From the NCBI RefSeq assembly GCF_012027325.1, contig NZ_SNUG01000003.1, forward strand, positions 248,001 through 312,000: a stretch of DNA of 64,000 nt, read 5' to 3'. The translations under genes were made by a program, and so were the position numbers. The notes beneath the pieces were generated by a model that saw only the letters and a program-made list of their open reading frames with translations, made no database searches and was not told where the DNA came from. This DNA comes from Thermococcus sp. M39. Lineage in GTDB: Archaea > Methanobacteriota_B > Thermococci > Thermococcales > Thermococcaceae. Of the stretch, positions 34,895-43,483 are shown in pieces (position 1 is the first letter of the stretch; every line of letters starts with the position of its first letter).

Positions 34895-35266
34895 TCAATC
34901 TCCCCTCTCCTCTGGAGGAATGCTCTTCTCAGTTACAGGGATTATGCAGAGAAACTCAAAGGTCTCCGAATCTGGATTCTCATATCCGTGGGGTTCATTT
35001 GGAGGTATATACAGAAAGCTGCCCGGAACAACTTTTACTGTCTTTCTACCGTTTGTTATGTAACCTTCGCCTTTGACTACAAATATTTCATGCTCCCATG
35101 GATGCTGGTGAATAGGTATCTTTCCACCTTTCTTAATTACAAAATACCTCATTGCAAAGTTCTTTACCCCAACTTTTGGAGAAACGAGCCATCTAATTGT
35201 TGTTTTCTCAACCCCTCCTATTGTAACTTCCTTTTCTTCAACATCAAAATAATGCCCAACGAACAT
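34895..35266 (-). CDS. Cupin-domain protein
   Basis: A 123-aa single-domain cupin. Motif 1 is HQHPWEHEIFVVKGEG, giving two histidines and a glutamate as metal ligands. Motif 2 is PGSFLYIPPNEPHGYEN, with the fourth ligand histidine. The start is ATG 35266 behind GGGTGACAGAA. Substrate and reaction are unknown: relatives include mannose-6-phosphate isomerase-like and dioxygenase-like proteins. It is divergent from the lipoprotein phosphoesterase. Confidence 0.88.
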   Translation of the reverse strand: MFVGHYFDVEEKEVTIGGVEKTTIRWLVSPKVGVKNFAMRYFVIKKGGKIPIHQHPWEHEIFVVKGEGYITNGRKTVKVVPGSFLYIPPNEPHGYENPDSETFEFLCIIPVTEKSIPPEERGD

Positions 35267-35322
35267 TTCTGTCACCCAAAGGTCTTTAAGTTTTGAACTA
35301 CTTAGGGTTTTTGGTGAAAAAC

Positions 35323-36987
35323 ATGAGAAAGCTTTTCGTGCTGCTTTTAATAGGGCTGATCATCTTCTCAGCAGGATGCACGCAGAAAGGGGCAACTCCA
35401 ACAGAGACTACCCAAACTGCAACCCAAGAAAAGCCAAGTGAGACACAAATAACAACTTCCACACCAACACAGACTCAAGCTCAAGGAATTAACTTCAAAG
35501 AGTACAAGCGTGGAGAAATAATCAGGAATTGGTGGAAGCTTTTTGATACAAGTGTAGTTTATGTCAGTAAGGGATATGAAGACTTGGCGAAGCACTACTT
35601 TCCAAATGCTCAAATAAAACCTGCAAGTGAGTTTGAGAACGGAATTGCAATTTTGAGTCCAAAAGACGCCCGCGAGCTTTTGAGAGGAAAGCCAATGCTG
35701 ATTACAATCAACGACTATTTCGGCTATGTCCTTTACAAAGTTGGATACAAGTTCGTTGGACAGGATATAGGAATGATTGTGGCATACAAAGAAGACAACA
35801 GAGACAGACTAATCTTTACAGGTAATGGAAAAGCTGGAATAGGTGCTGCATTGGAGTATGCCTTCGAAATTAAAGAAGGGAAAAGAGAGCCAAAGGCAAC
35901 ATATATTTTGAGAAGAGGAGACTTTGAAGGTGTTGTGCTGAAAGAAATCGGTGACAACAACTGGGATGGAATTCCAGAAAACGACGAATACTGGATAATT
36001 AACGAGATTTACTTTAAGGAGCCGTTTATTTACAACTGGCGCATTGTTAATGGGGAGAATGTAACAGTTAGAGGTGGATTTATCAGATATGTCAACGGCT
36101 CAAGGGTTTACATTCACGCTCTGGGCTTTAATGTGAGTGTTGAAGTTAAAAACGGGAATGGAGCAGAGATAACCTACATTGTTGAAAACGTGAATCCAAA
36201 CATTATGGAGATCCCAGAGAATGCAGAAACCGGAAACACTTGGATTAAGCTTACAACAAATAAGGAACACTTTGTAATCCAAGCAAAGAATCTTGAGAAC
36301 TTCACTTTCTTAGCTTTTGGTGATCACAGGCCCGGAAGTGGAAAAAAAGTTCCAGAGATATTCTTAAAAGTTAGAGATGCCATGAACAATGACAACGGAG
36401 TGTTCATAATTGACGGAGGAGATTTAGTTTATTCTGGAAAAGTTGAAGAATGGGCAGAGCTACTTAAAGCTTGGAAATTCGACAAGCCCGTTTTCATCTC
36501 AGTAGGCAACCACGAGTATCAAGGAGAAGGAATCAACATATACCACAAATACTTTGGGCCAACAGATTATTCGTTTACCCTTGGAAACTACTACTTCATT
36601 TTCATGAACAACGTTGAAAAAGGCTACTCCTTGAGTGCTTCACAGTGGAAATGGCTCGAGAATGAGCTTGAAAAAGCAAAGAAACTCAACAAAAGGCCAA
36701 TAATTGTTATGCATACACCCCCAGTTGATCCAAGACCTGGAGGCGATCATTCAATGAAACCGAGCGAGGGAGAGAAACTACTCAACCTAATGAAAGAATA
36801 CAATGCCTTTGGAATATTCAGCCATATTCACATCTATTGGTACGGAGAAAAGAACGGAGTCTACTTTGTAGTAACTGGTGGAGGAGGAGCTCCGCCATAT
36901 GCTAAACCTGACGAGGGAGGATTCTACCATTATGTCAAGATTTCTGTGGATGGAGGAATCCAAGTTGAGCCTATAAAGGTCAGCTGA
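35323..36987 (+). CDS. Lipoprotein with calcineurin-like phosphoesterase domain
   Basis: A 554-aa surface lipoprotein. The signal peptide ends in a lipobox (IIFSAGC), followed by a threonine/glutamine-rich linker. The first 250 mature residues form an unassigned domain (including LLRGKPMLITINDYFGYV and a beta-rich part). The C-terminal phosphoesterase (about 335-550) carries FGDHRPGSG, DGGDLVYSG, VGNHEYQGE, VMHTPPVDP and FSHIHIYWY, the full metal-binding set. It is likely a phosphatase or phosphodiesterase acting outside the membrane, perhaps to free phosphate; the phosphate transporter follows 365 bases later. Start ATG 35323, site GGTGAAAAAC. Confidence 0.88.
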   Translation: MRKLFVLLLIGLIIFSAGCTQKGATPTETTQTATQEKPSETQITTSTPTQTQAQGINFKEYKRGEIIRNWWKLFDTSVVYVSKGYEDLAKHYFPNAQIKPASEFENGIAILSPKDARELLRGKPMLITINDYFGYVLYKVGYKFVGQDIGMIVAYKEDNRDRLIFTGNGKAGIGAALEYAFEIKEGKREPKATYILRRGDFEGVVLKEIGDNNWDGIPENDEYWIINEIYFKEPFIYNWRIVNGENVTVRGGFIRYVNGSRVYIHALGFNVSVEVKNGNGAEITYIVENVNPNIMEIPENAETGNTWIKLTTNKEHFVIQAKNLENFTFLAFGDHRPGSGKKVPEIFLKVRDAMNNDNGVFIIDGGDLVYSGKVEEWAELLKAWKFDKPVFISVGNHEYQGEGINIYHKYFGPTDYSFTLGNYYFIFMNNVEKGYSLSASQWKWLENELEKAKKLNKRPIIVMHTPPVDPRPGGDHSMKPSEGEKLLNLMKEYNAFGIFSHIHIYWYGEKNGVYFVVTGGGGAPPYAKPDEGGFYHYVKISVDGGIQVEPIKVS

Positions 36988-37019
36988 TCCTTCTTTTATT
37001 CTTATATTATTCTTTTATT
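36988..37019 (+). terminator. T-rich transcription terminator
   Basis: Right after the stop of the lipoprotein gene the sequence is TCCTTCTTTTATTCTT then TATTATTCTTTTATT, a run of T clusters as used for archaeal termination. Confidence 0.4.
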
Positions 37020-37072
37020 AACGAAAAGTTCTTAAAGTCATAATGCAGAAAGACAATTGAGGGGGTGAGAAC

Positions 37073-37237
37073 ATGCAACCTCCAAAGAAAAAGAAAGTTG
37101 AAGAAATAGAAGAGGAAGAGTTCTTTGAGGAAGAGGAATTTGAGGATTGGGAAGAGGACTGGGAAGAAGAGTGGGAAGAGGAAGAATGGGAGGAGGATTG
37201 GGAAGAGGAGGAAGAGTGGGAAGAAGAGGAATGGTGA
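37073..37237 (+). CDS. 54-aa ultra-acidic Glu/Trp-rich mini-protein
   Basis: A short frame with a strong ribosome site (GGGGGTGAGAAC directly before ATG 37073). The protein begins MQPPKKKKVEE and then consists almost only of Glu, Asp, Trp and Phe: 31 Glu, 3 Asp, 7 Trp and 3 Phe in 54 residues. Tryptophans are spaced 4-6 residues apart (26, 30, 34, 39, 43, 49, 54), and the chain ends on Trp. That spacing would put them on one face of a helix. No known domain applies. It stands alone, between a phosphoesterase and a phosphate transporter, with terminator-like T tracts on both sides. Codon choice (GAA/GAG mixed) argues for a real gene, not a repeat expansion. Confidence 0.75.
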   Translation: MQPPKKKKVEEIEEEEFFEEEEFEDWEEDWEEEWEEEEWEEDWEEEEEWEEEEW

Positions 37238-37258
37238 ACTTTTATTTTTGCATCTTTT

Positions 37259-37295
37259 CTATATAGTCTATATAGATGACGTTATATAGCTATAT
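37259..37295 (+). promoter_or_regulatory. Palindrome cluster upstream of the phosphate transporter
   Basis: Two copies of the palindrome CTATATAG (37259-37266, 37268-37275) and a longer perfect palindrome ATATAGCTATAT (37284-37295) lie just upstream of the probable TATA box (CTATTTATATT, 37309-37319) of the Pit gene. Such repeated palindromes look like a regulator-binding region, perhaps for phosphate control. The regulator is unknown. Confidence 0.5.
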
Positions 37296-37351
37296 TCTAT
37301 TTCGACAAGCTATTTATATTCTCCAGCTGACGGTTTCTTGGGTGGTGATAA

Positions 37352-38578
37352 GTGCTTGAAGCTCTTACAGATCCATGGCTCTTTATCACAATTACTGTTG
37401 GTCTTTTCATGGCTTGGGCAATAGGAGCAAATGATGCTGCAAATTCCATGAGCACTGCTGTTGGAGCTGGAGCAATAACTCCAAAGCAGGCAGTCATAAT
37501 TGCTGGTATTTTAGAGTTCACTGGAGCTTATTTCTTTGGAAAGAGCGTTACAGAAACTATAAGAAAAGGTATAATTGACCTCTCTCAAATAACAGAGCCA
37601 ACTGTTCTAATCTACGGTTCGATAGCAGCTTTACTTGCCGCAGCTTTGTGGCTCCTAATAGCAACCAAATTTGGGTTGCCAGTATCAACAACACACTCTA
37701 TCATTGGTGGAATAGTTGGATATGGGATTGTGTATGCAGGTCTGGGGATAGTCAACTGGGGCAAGATGGCTCAAGTGGTTGCCAGCTGGATTCTTTCGCC
37801 AGTTTTTGGAGCAATAATGGCATTTGTAGTCTTTAAAGCAATCTCAAAGACAATTTTGCAAAGCGGAGATCCAGTAAAAAGTGCCAAAAACCACTCTCCA
37901 GTCTGGATTGGGTTAGCGTTCGTTGTGATTGGCTCAATGTTCTATATAAAAGTTCTTCATGGAAAATCCTTGCTGATAGCACTGGTAAAGTTTGGAATTC
38001 CAGCAGGATTTGTAGCATTTCTCATAAGTTTTGTGGTTTTAAGACGGAATTTCAAATCTGATGATCCATATATTGGAGTTGAGATGATATTTAAGAAAGT
38101 CCAAGTTCTAACATCGGCTTATGTTGCTCTATCCCACGGAGCCAATGACGTTGCCAACGCAATCGGTCCAGTGGCAGCGGTTTATGCTGTCGCCACAATG
38201 GGGCTAGCTGGAATAAAGGTTCCAGTGCCGAGATGGATTCTGGCAATGGGTGGTTTAGGAATTGCAATTGGTGTCGCTACATATGGTTACAAGGTCATGG
38301 AAACTGTTGGGAAGAAAATCACAGAGCTGACAAACACAAGAGGATTCAGCATTGACTTCTCAGCAGCAACTGTCGTTTTAATTGCATCATGGCTTGGACT
38401 CCCAATTTCAACTACACACACAGTAGTTGGAGCGGTCATTGGTGTAGGGTTGGCAAGAGGAGTAAAAGCAATAAACAAGGACATTGTTAAAGATATAATA
38501 ATTTCATGGTTTGTAACTGTGCCAATAGCCGCTATTGTCAGCGGGATAATATTTAAGATTTTGATGGTGGTGGGATGA
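37352..38578 (+). CDS. pit: Inorganic phosphate transporter, Pit family
   Basis: A 408-aa permease with about ten helices in two repeats. Both signature motifs are present: AIGANDAANSMSTAVG (about 23-38) and ALSHGANDVANAIGP (about 256-270), with GLPVSTTHSIIGG and GLPISTTHTVVGA as the partner helices. It should import phosphate (or metal phosphate) with cations. Start at GTG 37352 behind GGTGGTGAT. The next gene encodes a PhoU-like protein and starts one base after the stop, so they form an operon. Confidence 0.94.
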   Translation: MLEALTDPWLFITITVGLFMAWAIGANDAANSMSTAVGAGAITPKQAVIIAGILEFTGAYFFGKSVTETIRKGIIDLSQITEPTVLIYGSIAALLAAALWLLIATKFGLPVSTTHSIIGGIVGYGIVYAGLGIVNWGKMAQVVASWILSPVFGAIMAFVVFKAISKTILQSGDPVKSAKNHSPVWIGLAFVVIGSMFYIKVLHGKSLLIALVKFGIPAGFVAFLISFVVLRRNFKSDDPYIGVEMIFKKVQVLTSAYVALSHGANDVANAIGPVAAVYAVATMGLAGIKVPVPRWILAMGGLGIAIGVATYGYKVMETVGKKITELTNTRGFSIDFSAATVVLIASWLGLPISTTHTVVGAVIGVGLARGVKAINKDIVKDIIISWFVTVPIAAIVSGIIFKILMVVG

Positions 38579-38579
38579 G

Positions 38580-39254
38580 ATGCAAGTTTGGACTAAGCTC
38601 TTTGCGAAAAGCCCATTTAAGCCTTTAATAAAACACGCTGAAGTCGTGTTAGATACTGTGGAAACTCTTGAGAGAGCCCTTGAGCTGTGGTATGATAAAA
38701 AATATGACGAAATGGAAAAAGTAGCGATTGAAGTTGACAACTTGGAAGATATTGCTGATAGAATTAAGGAAGAGATTAGAGACAGCTTAACGACAAAGCT
38801 CTTCATGCCAGTAAACAGAAATGACATTCTTGAGTACCTCCACATGCAGGATAAAATAGCAGATGCTGCTGAAGACACTGCAAAATGGCTGCTCATAAAG
38901 AGGCCCAAAGAGATTCCAGAAGAAATCAAAGAAATTATCTTGAAGATGGGGAAGGAAAGCATTAAAGCTGCAAAGCTCGTTCACAAAGCAATAGTCCAGA
39001 TGGACACTGTAATTGAGAGCGGTTTTAGTGAAAAAGAGATTGAGAAGGGATATGAACTGATAAAGGAGATAGAGAGTGTTGAGAGCAAAATAGATGGACT
39101 TGATACGAAGCTCATGAAACTGGTTTTTGAGAACGAAGATAAACTCAGCTGGGGAGATGGGTTTTACATCTTAAACATAGCGAGAACGCTTAGCAACATC
39201 TCAGATAAGGCTAAGGACTCAGCTGAGAGAATAAGGCTTATGATGAACAAATGA
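38580..39254 (+). CDS. PhoU-like DUF47 protein (TIGR00153)
   Basis: A 224-aa all-helical cytoplasmic protein of the DUF47/PhoU-like family. Conserved pieces include MPVNRNDILEYLHMQDKIADAAED, which contains the metal-binding E/D triplets of PhoU-type bundles, and a second repeat with IESVESKIDGLDTKL. Proteins of this family are encoded next to Pit transporters in most genomes and are thought to adjust transport activity. ATG 38580 follows GGTGGTGGGATG at the end of pit. Confidence 0.92.
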   Translation: MQVWTKLFAKSPFKPLIKHAEVVLDTVETLERALELWYDKKYDEMEKVAIEVDNLEDIADRIKEEIRDSLTTKLFMPVNRNDILEYLHMQDKIADAAEDTAKWLLIKRPKEIPEEIKEIILKMGKESIKAAKLVHKAIVQMDTVIESGFSEKEIEKGYELIKEIESVESKIDGLDTKLMKLVFENEDKLSWGDGFYILNIARTLSNISDKAKDSAERIRLMMNK

Positions 39255-39266
39255 AGAAGGAAAGCA

Positions 39267-39494
39267 TCAGATTGCAATCATTGTTGATGTCATCTGTATT
39301 TCGGGCATTTTTCTTATTTTTTCTGTTATAAACTGGTCTAAGTCCTTGAGTGTGTCTGTCTCAACTTTAACGATTAAATCGTACTCTCCGTAAACTACAT
39401 AAGCCTCTTTAACTTCGGGCATGGCCAAAAGTTTCTCCATAACTTCCCTTTCCTTTCCTGCTGCTGTAACCATCAAAATAAATGCTGTCACCAT
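39267..39494 (-). CDS. Stand-alone RAM (Lrp effector) domain protein
   Basis: A 75-aa protein that consists of only the ligand-binding RAM domain of Lrp/AsnC regulators: TAFILMVTAAGKEREVMEKL, VKEAYVVYGEYDLIVKVE and a C-terminal strand TSTMIAI. It has no DNA-binding part. Such stand-alone RAM proteins form octamers or decamers and bind amino acids, and may tune full-length Lrp proteins. Start at ATG 39494 behind GGTGGTAAAC; an in-frame codon at 39506 is on that site. It is convergent with the Pit operon. Confidence 0.88.
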   Translation of the reverse strand: MVTAFILMVTAAGKEREVMEKLLAMPEVKEAYVVYGEYDLIVKVETDTLKDLDQFITEKIRKMPEIQMTSTMIAI

Positions 39495-39660
39495 GTTTAC
39501 CACCAATTTATAGTATTGTTTCTGAGATATTTAAGACTATCGGAAATGTGAATACAAATTAATGAATCGTGTCAAAATTTAGCTGAACTCTTTAAAGACA
39601 GTGCTAAATTAGGTCCAAAAATATATATTCCAAGCCCGGCCATAAAAAATGGGGAGTATC

Positions 39661-40311
39661 ATGATTGAGCATTTGATCAGCAGAGAAAAACTAGAGCAGT
39701 TCAAGAGATTCATGAGAGAAAAGGGCATAGAAGAGCTAACCTTTTATTCAAAGGGAATCACAAGCCTAGTTTTTCTTGGAAAATTCCAAGGGAAGAAGGT
39801 TATTGTGAAGCTTGAGAGAGAAGATACTCCACGCAAAAATTTCAAACGAGAGGCAGAGATCTTGAAATTGCTCGAAGGACATAGTATAACTCCAGAACTT
39901 ATAAACTATGGGATCTTTGAAGGAAAGGAGTACTTAGTGAGAGAGTTTGCTGAGGGAGAACCTCTGCTGTATGCAGATGTTGAAAAACACCATTTAATCG
40001 AAATTGCAAAAAAGACTCATAAACTCGATGTTCTTGGTATAGATCATGGGCAGATTCAAGGGGGAAAGCATATTATAATTGGGGAAGCTGTGTGGATAAT
40101 TGACTTTGAAAAAGCCAGCACGAGGAGAAAGCCCAAGAACTTAACATCTGCCATGGCAATGCTGTTTTTGAATGAAAATGTTATATCAAAGAGAATTCGA
40201 GAGAAATTTGAGATAAATAAGGAATTCTTAGCAGAATTAAGAAAAGCTTTAAGGGAATATAAAGAAAGCAAAAATGTCAAAAAGATTTTAACTCTTATTT
40301 CCAGCCTTTAA
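39661..40311 (+). CDS. Small Bud32/RIO-like protein kinase
   Basis: A 216-aa minimal kinase. A glycine-poor ATP loop (YSKGITSLVFLGKFQGKKVIVKL, lysine of VIVKL) is followed by a helix glutamate (REAEIL), the HGQIQGGKHIII catalytic loop and WIIDFEKAS in place of the DFG motif. This pattern resembles COG2112/Bud32-type small archaeal kinases. It is not the KEOPS Bud32 itself, whose C terminus is different. Whether it phosphorylates proteins or small molecules is unknown. The start is ATG 39661 with GGGGAGTATC; a TATA box is at 39618-39627. The 3' end overlaps the convergent membrane gene by 24 bases. Confidence 0.82.
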   Translation: MIEHLISREKLEQFKRFMREKGIEELTFYSKGITSLVFLGKFQGKKVIVKLEREDTPRKNFKREAEILKLLEGHSITPELINYGIFEGKEYLVREFAEGEPLLYADVEKHHLIEIAKKTHKLDVLGIDHGQIQGGKHIIIGEAVWIIDFEKASTRRKPKNLTSAMAMLFLNENVISKRIREKFEINKEFLAELRKALREYKESKNVKKILTLISSL

Positions 40312-40605
40312 TCTGTCAACGCCATATATTGCTAGAGGAATTACGACAGCCATTGCAATTAATCCTATTCTCGGATCTGAAAAATACTCAAAAGCCAATA
40401 TTACGAGAACTGTTAATCCCATCATTAAGAATAAATCCTTGTCAAACAGCCTTGACTTAGCCAAGATGTTCTGTTCCCTTGCTATATATGCTAGATAAAA
40501 TGGAATCCCCAATGCTGCGATGACAATTCCAGCATATGTTCTCAAGATTACCGAAACTATAAGACCAATGAATAGAATTAAACCAATTCTGTATTCTACC
40601 TTCAT
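40288..40605 (-). CDS. Small membrane protein of unknown function
   Basis: A 105-aa protein with three or four hydrophobic helices (IGLILFIGLIVSVILRTYAG, VIAALGIPFYLAYIA, LFLMMGLTVLVILAFEYF, LIAMAVVIPLAIYGV). The loops are basic on the presumed inside. No family is recognised. Its 3' end overlaps the kinase gene by 24 bases, and no other gene is coupled to it. GGGGTGAAAAAAT precedes the start. Confidence 0.65.
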   Translation of the reverse strand: MKVEYRIGLILFIGLIVSVILRTYAGIVIAALGIPFYLAYIAREQNILAKSRLFDKDLFLMMGLTVLVILAFEYFSDPRIGLIAMAVVIPLAIYGVDRLKAGNKS

Positions 40606-40678
40606 ATTTTTTCACCCCGCAAAAAATGGTTAAACTTTAAATACTTTTAAAGATTCCCTAAATATAGGTGGTAACGTT

Positions 40679-42577
40679 ATGAGTAAAATCGAATGGAACG
40701 AAAATACATTTGCAAAGTTTTCCTATTTGAGCGATGTAAGGATTTCCAAAGACGGAAAGCAGATAGCGTATGTTCTGACAAAAGCAAACCTCAAAGACAA
40801 TAAATATGATAACACAATCGTCATTGAAGACCTTGAAAGTGGAGTTAGAAAGTTTGTAGAGAATGCATCAATGCCCCGCTTCTCTCCAAGCGGGACAAAG
40901 ATGAGCTTTGTAAGACCTAATGAAGAGAAAAAGACAAGCGAGCTATGGCTTGTTGATTTAAGGTCAATGAGTGCCAAGAAGCTCATGGAGGTTAAGAATA
41001 TTCTCAACGTGAGCTGGAGCGACGATGATAGGCGTTTGCTAATTACCGGCTTCAAGAGGAGAGAAGATGAGGACTTTATATTTGAAGATGATGTTCCAGT
41101 GTGGTTTGACAGCAAGGGCTTCTTCGATGGCGAAAAAACAACTTTCTGGATTTATGACACTGAAGGGGAAGAGATTTTAGACGAGTTCACAACTGATAAA
41201 TTCTCCTCTGGAATTTGGCATGGGAAGGAGATAATCTACAACGTTCCTCACAGAGAGGACAACAAGCCTCAGTTCTTTAAGTTCTACGACATCTACCGCT
41301 ATAAAGATGGAGAGAGGGAAAAGATATTCGAAAAAGTTTCATTTGCAGCAATTGACTCCAATGGAAAAGGAGTTTTGCTCATAGGAAAGCCAAAAAAGGA
41401 AAAAATCAGTGAGCATGATTACCTCTATCTTTGGAATGGCAAAGAAGTTAAGCCATTGACAGAGCGCTTCATTTACAACAACTGGGGTGGAAAGCTCGAT
41501 GCTAAAGGAAATGTTTACTTCCTAAGTCCCAAAGAGGGGAGAGTTTCATTATATAAGCTTAGTGGAGACGAGCTGATTCCAATAGTTGATGAGAACGCTT
41601 GGGTCATGGGGTTTGATGTGAGCGATGATGGTAAGGTCGTTCTTCTAAAGCAGACAGACACAAAGCTCAGCGAAGTGTTCCTCTGGGATGGAAAGCTCAA
41701 ACAAATAACTGATTACAATGGCCCAATTTTAGCGAAGCTCAAAACGAGACCAATAAAGCACTTCCGCTTTAAGTCCCTTGATTTGGAGCTTGATGGATGG
41801 TACATCAAGCCTGACATTAAAGAAGGTGAAAAAGCTCCAGTCATAGTCTTCGTCCACGGCGGTCCAAAGGGAATGTACGGCTATTACTTCAAATACGAAA
41901 TGCAGTTAATGGCTGACAAAGGCTACTACATAGTTTTCGTCAACCCAAGAGGAAGTAACGGTTACGATGAAGATTTTGCCTTGAGAGTTCTCGAAAGAAC
42001 GGGCTTAGAAGACTTTCAAGACATAATGAATGGAATTGAAGAGTTCTTTAAACTTGAGCCTCAAGCTGACAAAGAGAGAGTAGGAATAACCGGAATAAGC
42101 TACGGAGGCTTTATGACGAACTGGGCACTAACACAGAGTGACTTGTTCAAAGCTGGAATTAGCGAGAACGGCATAAGCTACTGGTTGACAAGCTATGCCT
42201 TCTCCGACATAGGCTTGTGGTTCGACAAGGAAGTTATCGGCGACAATCCACTTGAAAATGAGAACTACAAAAAGTTAAGTCCACTATTCTATGCAGAGAA
42301 CGTTAAAGCCCCAATACTTATCATCCACAGTCTCGAGGACTACCGCTGTCCGCTCGATCAGAGCGTTATGTTTTACCACGTGCTCAAGGACTTAGGAAAA
42401 GAAGCTTACATTGCAATCTTCAAGAGAGGCGCGCATGGGCACAGCATAAGAGGCTCACCAAGACACAGAGCAAAGAGATACAAACTCTTCATGGAATTCT
42501 TCGAAAGAAAACTAAAGAAATACGAAGAAGGCTTCGACATCGAGAAGATACTGAAGGAAGAGAAGGGAGAGAATTGA
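40679..42577 (+). CDS. S9-family peptidase (acylaminoacyl-peptidase type), copy 2
   Basis: A 632-aa paralogue of the peptidase at 19626. It again has a beta-propeller (SDVRISKDGKQIAYV, MPRFSPSGTKMSFV) and an alpha/beta-hydrolase domain with Ser474 in TGISYGGFMTN, Asp554 in SLEDYRCPLD and His586 in RGAHGHSIRG. Both enzymes share EDYRC and SYGGFMTNW, so they arose by duplication before or within Thermococcales. It should act on short acylated peptides in the cytoplasm. Start ATG 40679, site GGTGGTAACG. The stop lies two bases from the convergent methyltransferase stop. Confidence 0.93.
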   Translation: MSKIEWNENTFAKFSYLSDVRISKDGKQIAYVLTKANLKDNKYDNTIVIEDLESGVRKFVENASMPRFSPSGTKMSFVRPNEEKKTSELWLVDLRSMSAKKLMEVKNILNVSWSDDDRRLLITGFKRREDEDFIFEDDVPVWFDSKGFFDGEKTTFWIYDTEGEEILDEFTTDKFSSGIWHGKEIIYNVPHREDNKPQFFKFYDIYRYKDGEREKIFEKVSFAAIDSNGKGVLLIGKPKKEKISEHDYLYLWNGKEVKPLTERFIYNNWGGKLDAKGNVYFLSPKEGRVSLYKLSGDELIPIVDENAWVMGFDVSDDGKVVLLKQTDTKLSEVFLWDGKLKQITDYNGPILAKLKTRPIKHFRFKSLDLELDGWYIKPDIKEGEKAPVIVFVHGGPKGMYGYYFKYEMQLMADKGYYIVFVNPRGSNGYDEDFALRVLERTGLEDFQDIMNGIEEFFKLEPQADKERVGITGISYGGFMTNWALTQSDLFKAGISENGISYWLTSYAFSDIGLWFDKEVIGDNPLENENYKKLSPLFYAENVKAPILIIHSLEDYRCPLDQSVMFYHVLKDLGKEAYIAIFKRGAHGHSIRGSPRHRAKRYKLFMEFFERKLKKYEEGFDIEKILKEEKGEN

Positions 42578-42579
42578 TA

Positions 42580-43440
42580 TCACCCAAATTTCCTCCCAAC
42601 AACCCCTAAAGCCTCTTCCACTCTTTTAACATTTTTAAAGCCAACTTTCCTCAATCTTTCCATAACCCCCCTCTGCAGGTCTTTTCTCCTAAATTTCTTT
42701 CCGGGGTTGCCGACATAGTGGAAAATCCTCCCCCCGGGCTTAAGGACTCTGAAGAGTTCAGCATAAAACTCCTCGCTGTAAAGCTCACCAGCCAATGAAA
42801 ATCGCGGCGGGTCGTGGATAATCACATCAAAGGTTTCATCTTTAAACTTTTTGATAACCTCAAAAACATCTCCTTGAATTACTTGAATGTTTTGAGAGTG
42901 AAAGACCTCATAGCTCCAAGGATTTAGCTTAGCAAGCTCAATAACGTTTGGGTCTTTTTCTACAGTTATCACATAAGCTCCTCTCTTTGCGCTCTCTATT
43001 GCTGTGTAACCCAATCCCATGCACGTGTCAAAAACAAATTCACCTTCTTTTGGCTCAACGGTCTTAACCTTAGCCCTTGTATCCCAGAGAGGGTTCGTAT
43101 CTTTGGTGCGGTGCATTCTTATTCCGTTAATCTCTATCGTTGGCGGGATCGTTGGAACAAGCTTGTAGAAGTGCTCACCAGCAATGGCAGCTTTAAAAAC
43201 ATGTCCATTCTTCACGAAATAAACTGTGCCATCGTCTTTTGCTATCTTCTCGATGATTTCCTTCTCAACTTCACTCTCATCGGGAAAAATTATCTTATCC
43301 TCCTCAACTTTTACAACAAAAGTTCTGTTTGTTTTTCTCAAATCGAGGTTTAACCTAACCTCACCCCTTGAGAGCAGAACCCTACGTGCCTCTCTAAATG
43401 TTAAAAAATAGGCTTGAAACTCAGGCTTCAAGTTAATCAC
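42580..43440 (-). CDS. SAM-dependent methyltransferase, COG2521 type
   Basis: A 286-aa protein. The N-terminal 110 residues form a mixed domain with RLNLDLRKTNRTFVVKVEED and NGIRMHRTKDTNPLWDTRAK. The methyltransferase domain follows: motif I DTCMGLGYTAIESAK, post-I VEKDPN, and motif IV IIHDPPRFSLAG. DPPR-type motifs are seen in enzymes acting on nucleic acid bases or proteins. The family is archaeal and its substrate is unknown to me. The start is a TTG at 43440 behind GGTGATTAAC, with TTTTTAAAC (minus strand, 43464-43472) as TATA box. It diverges from the TnpB-like gene. Confidence 0.82.
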   Translation of the reverse strand: MINLKPEFQAYFLTFREARRVLLSRGEVRLNLDLRKTNRTFVVKVEEDKIIFPDESEVEKEIIEKIAKDDGTVYFVKNGHVFKAAIAGEHFYKLVPTIPPTIEINGIRMHRTKDTNPLWDTRAKVKTVEPKEGEFVFDTCMGLGYTAIESAKRGAYVITVEKDPNVIELAKLNPWSYEVFHSQNIQVIQGDVFEVIKKFKDETFDVIIHDPPRFSLAGELYSEEFYAELFRVLKPGGRIFHYVGNPGKKFRRKDLQRGVMERLRKVGFKNVKRVEEALGVVGRKFG

Positions 43441-43483
43441 CTTAGAAAAACAAAAGAGAGAAAGTTTAAAAATCCACCGTTCT

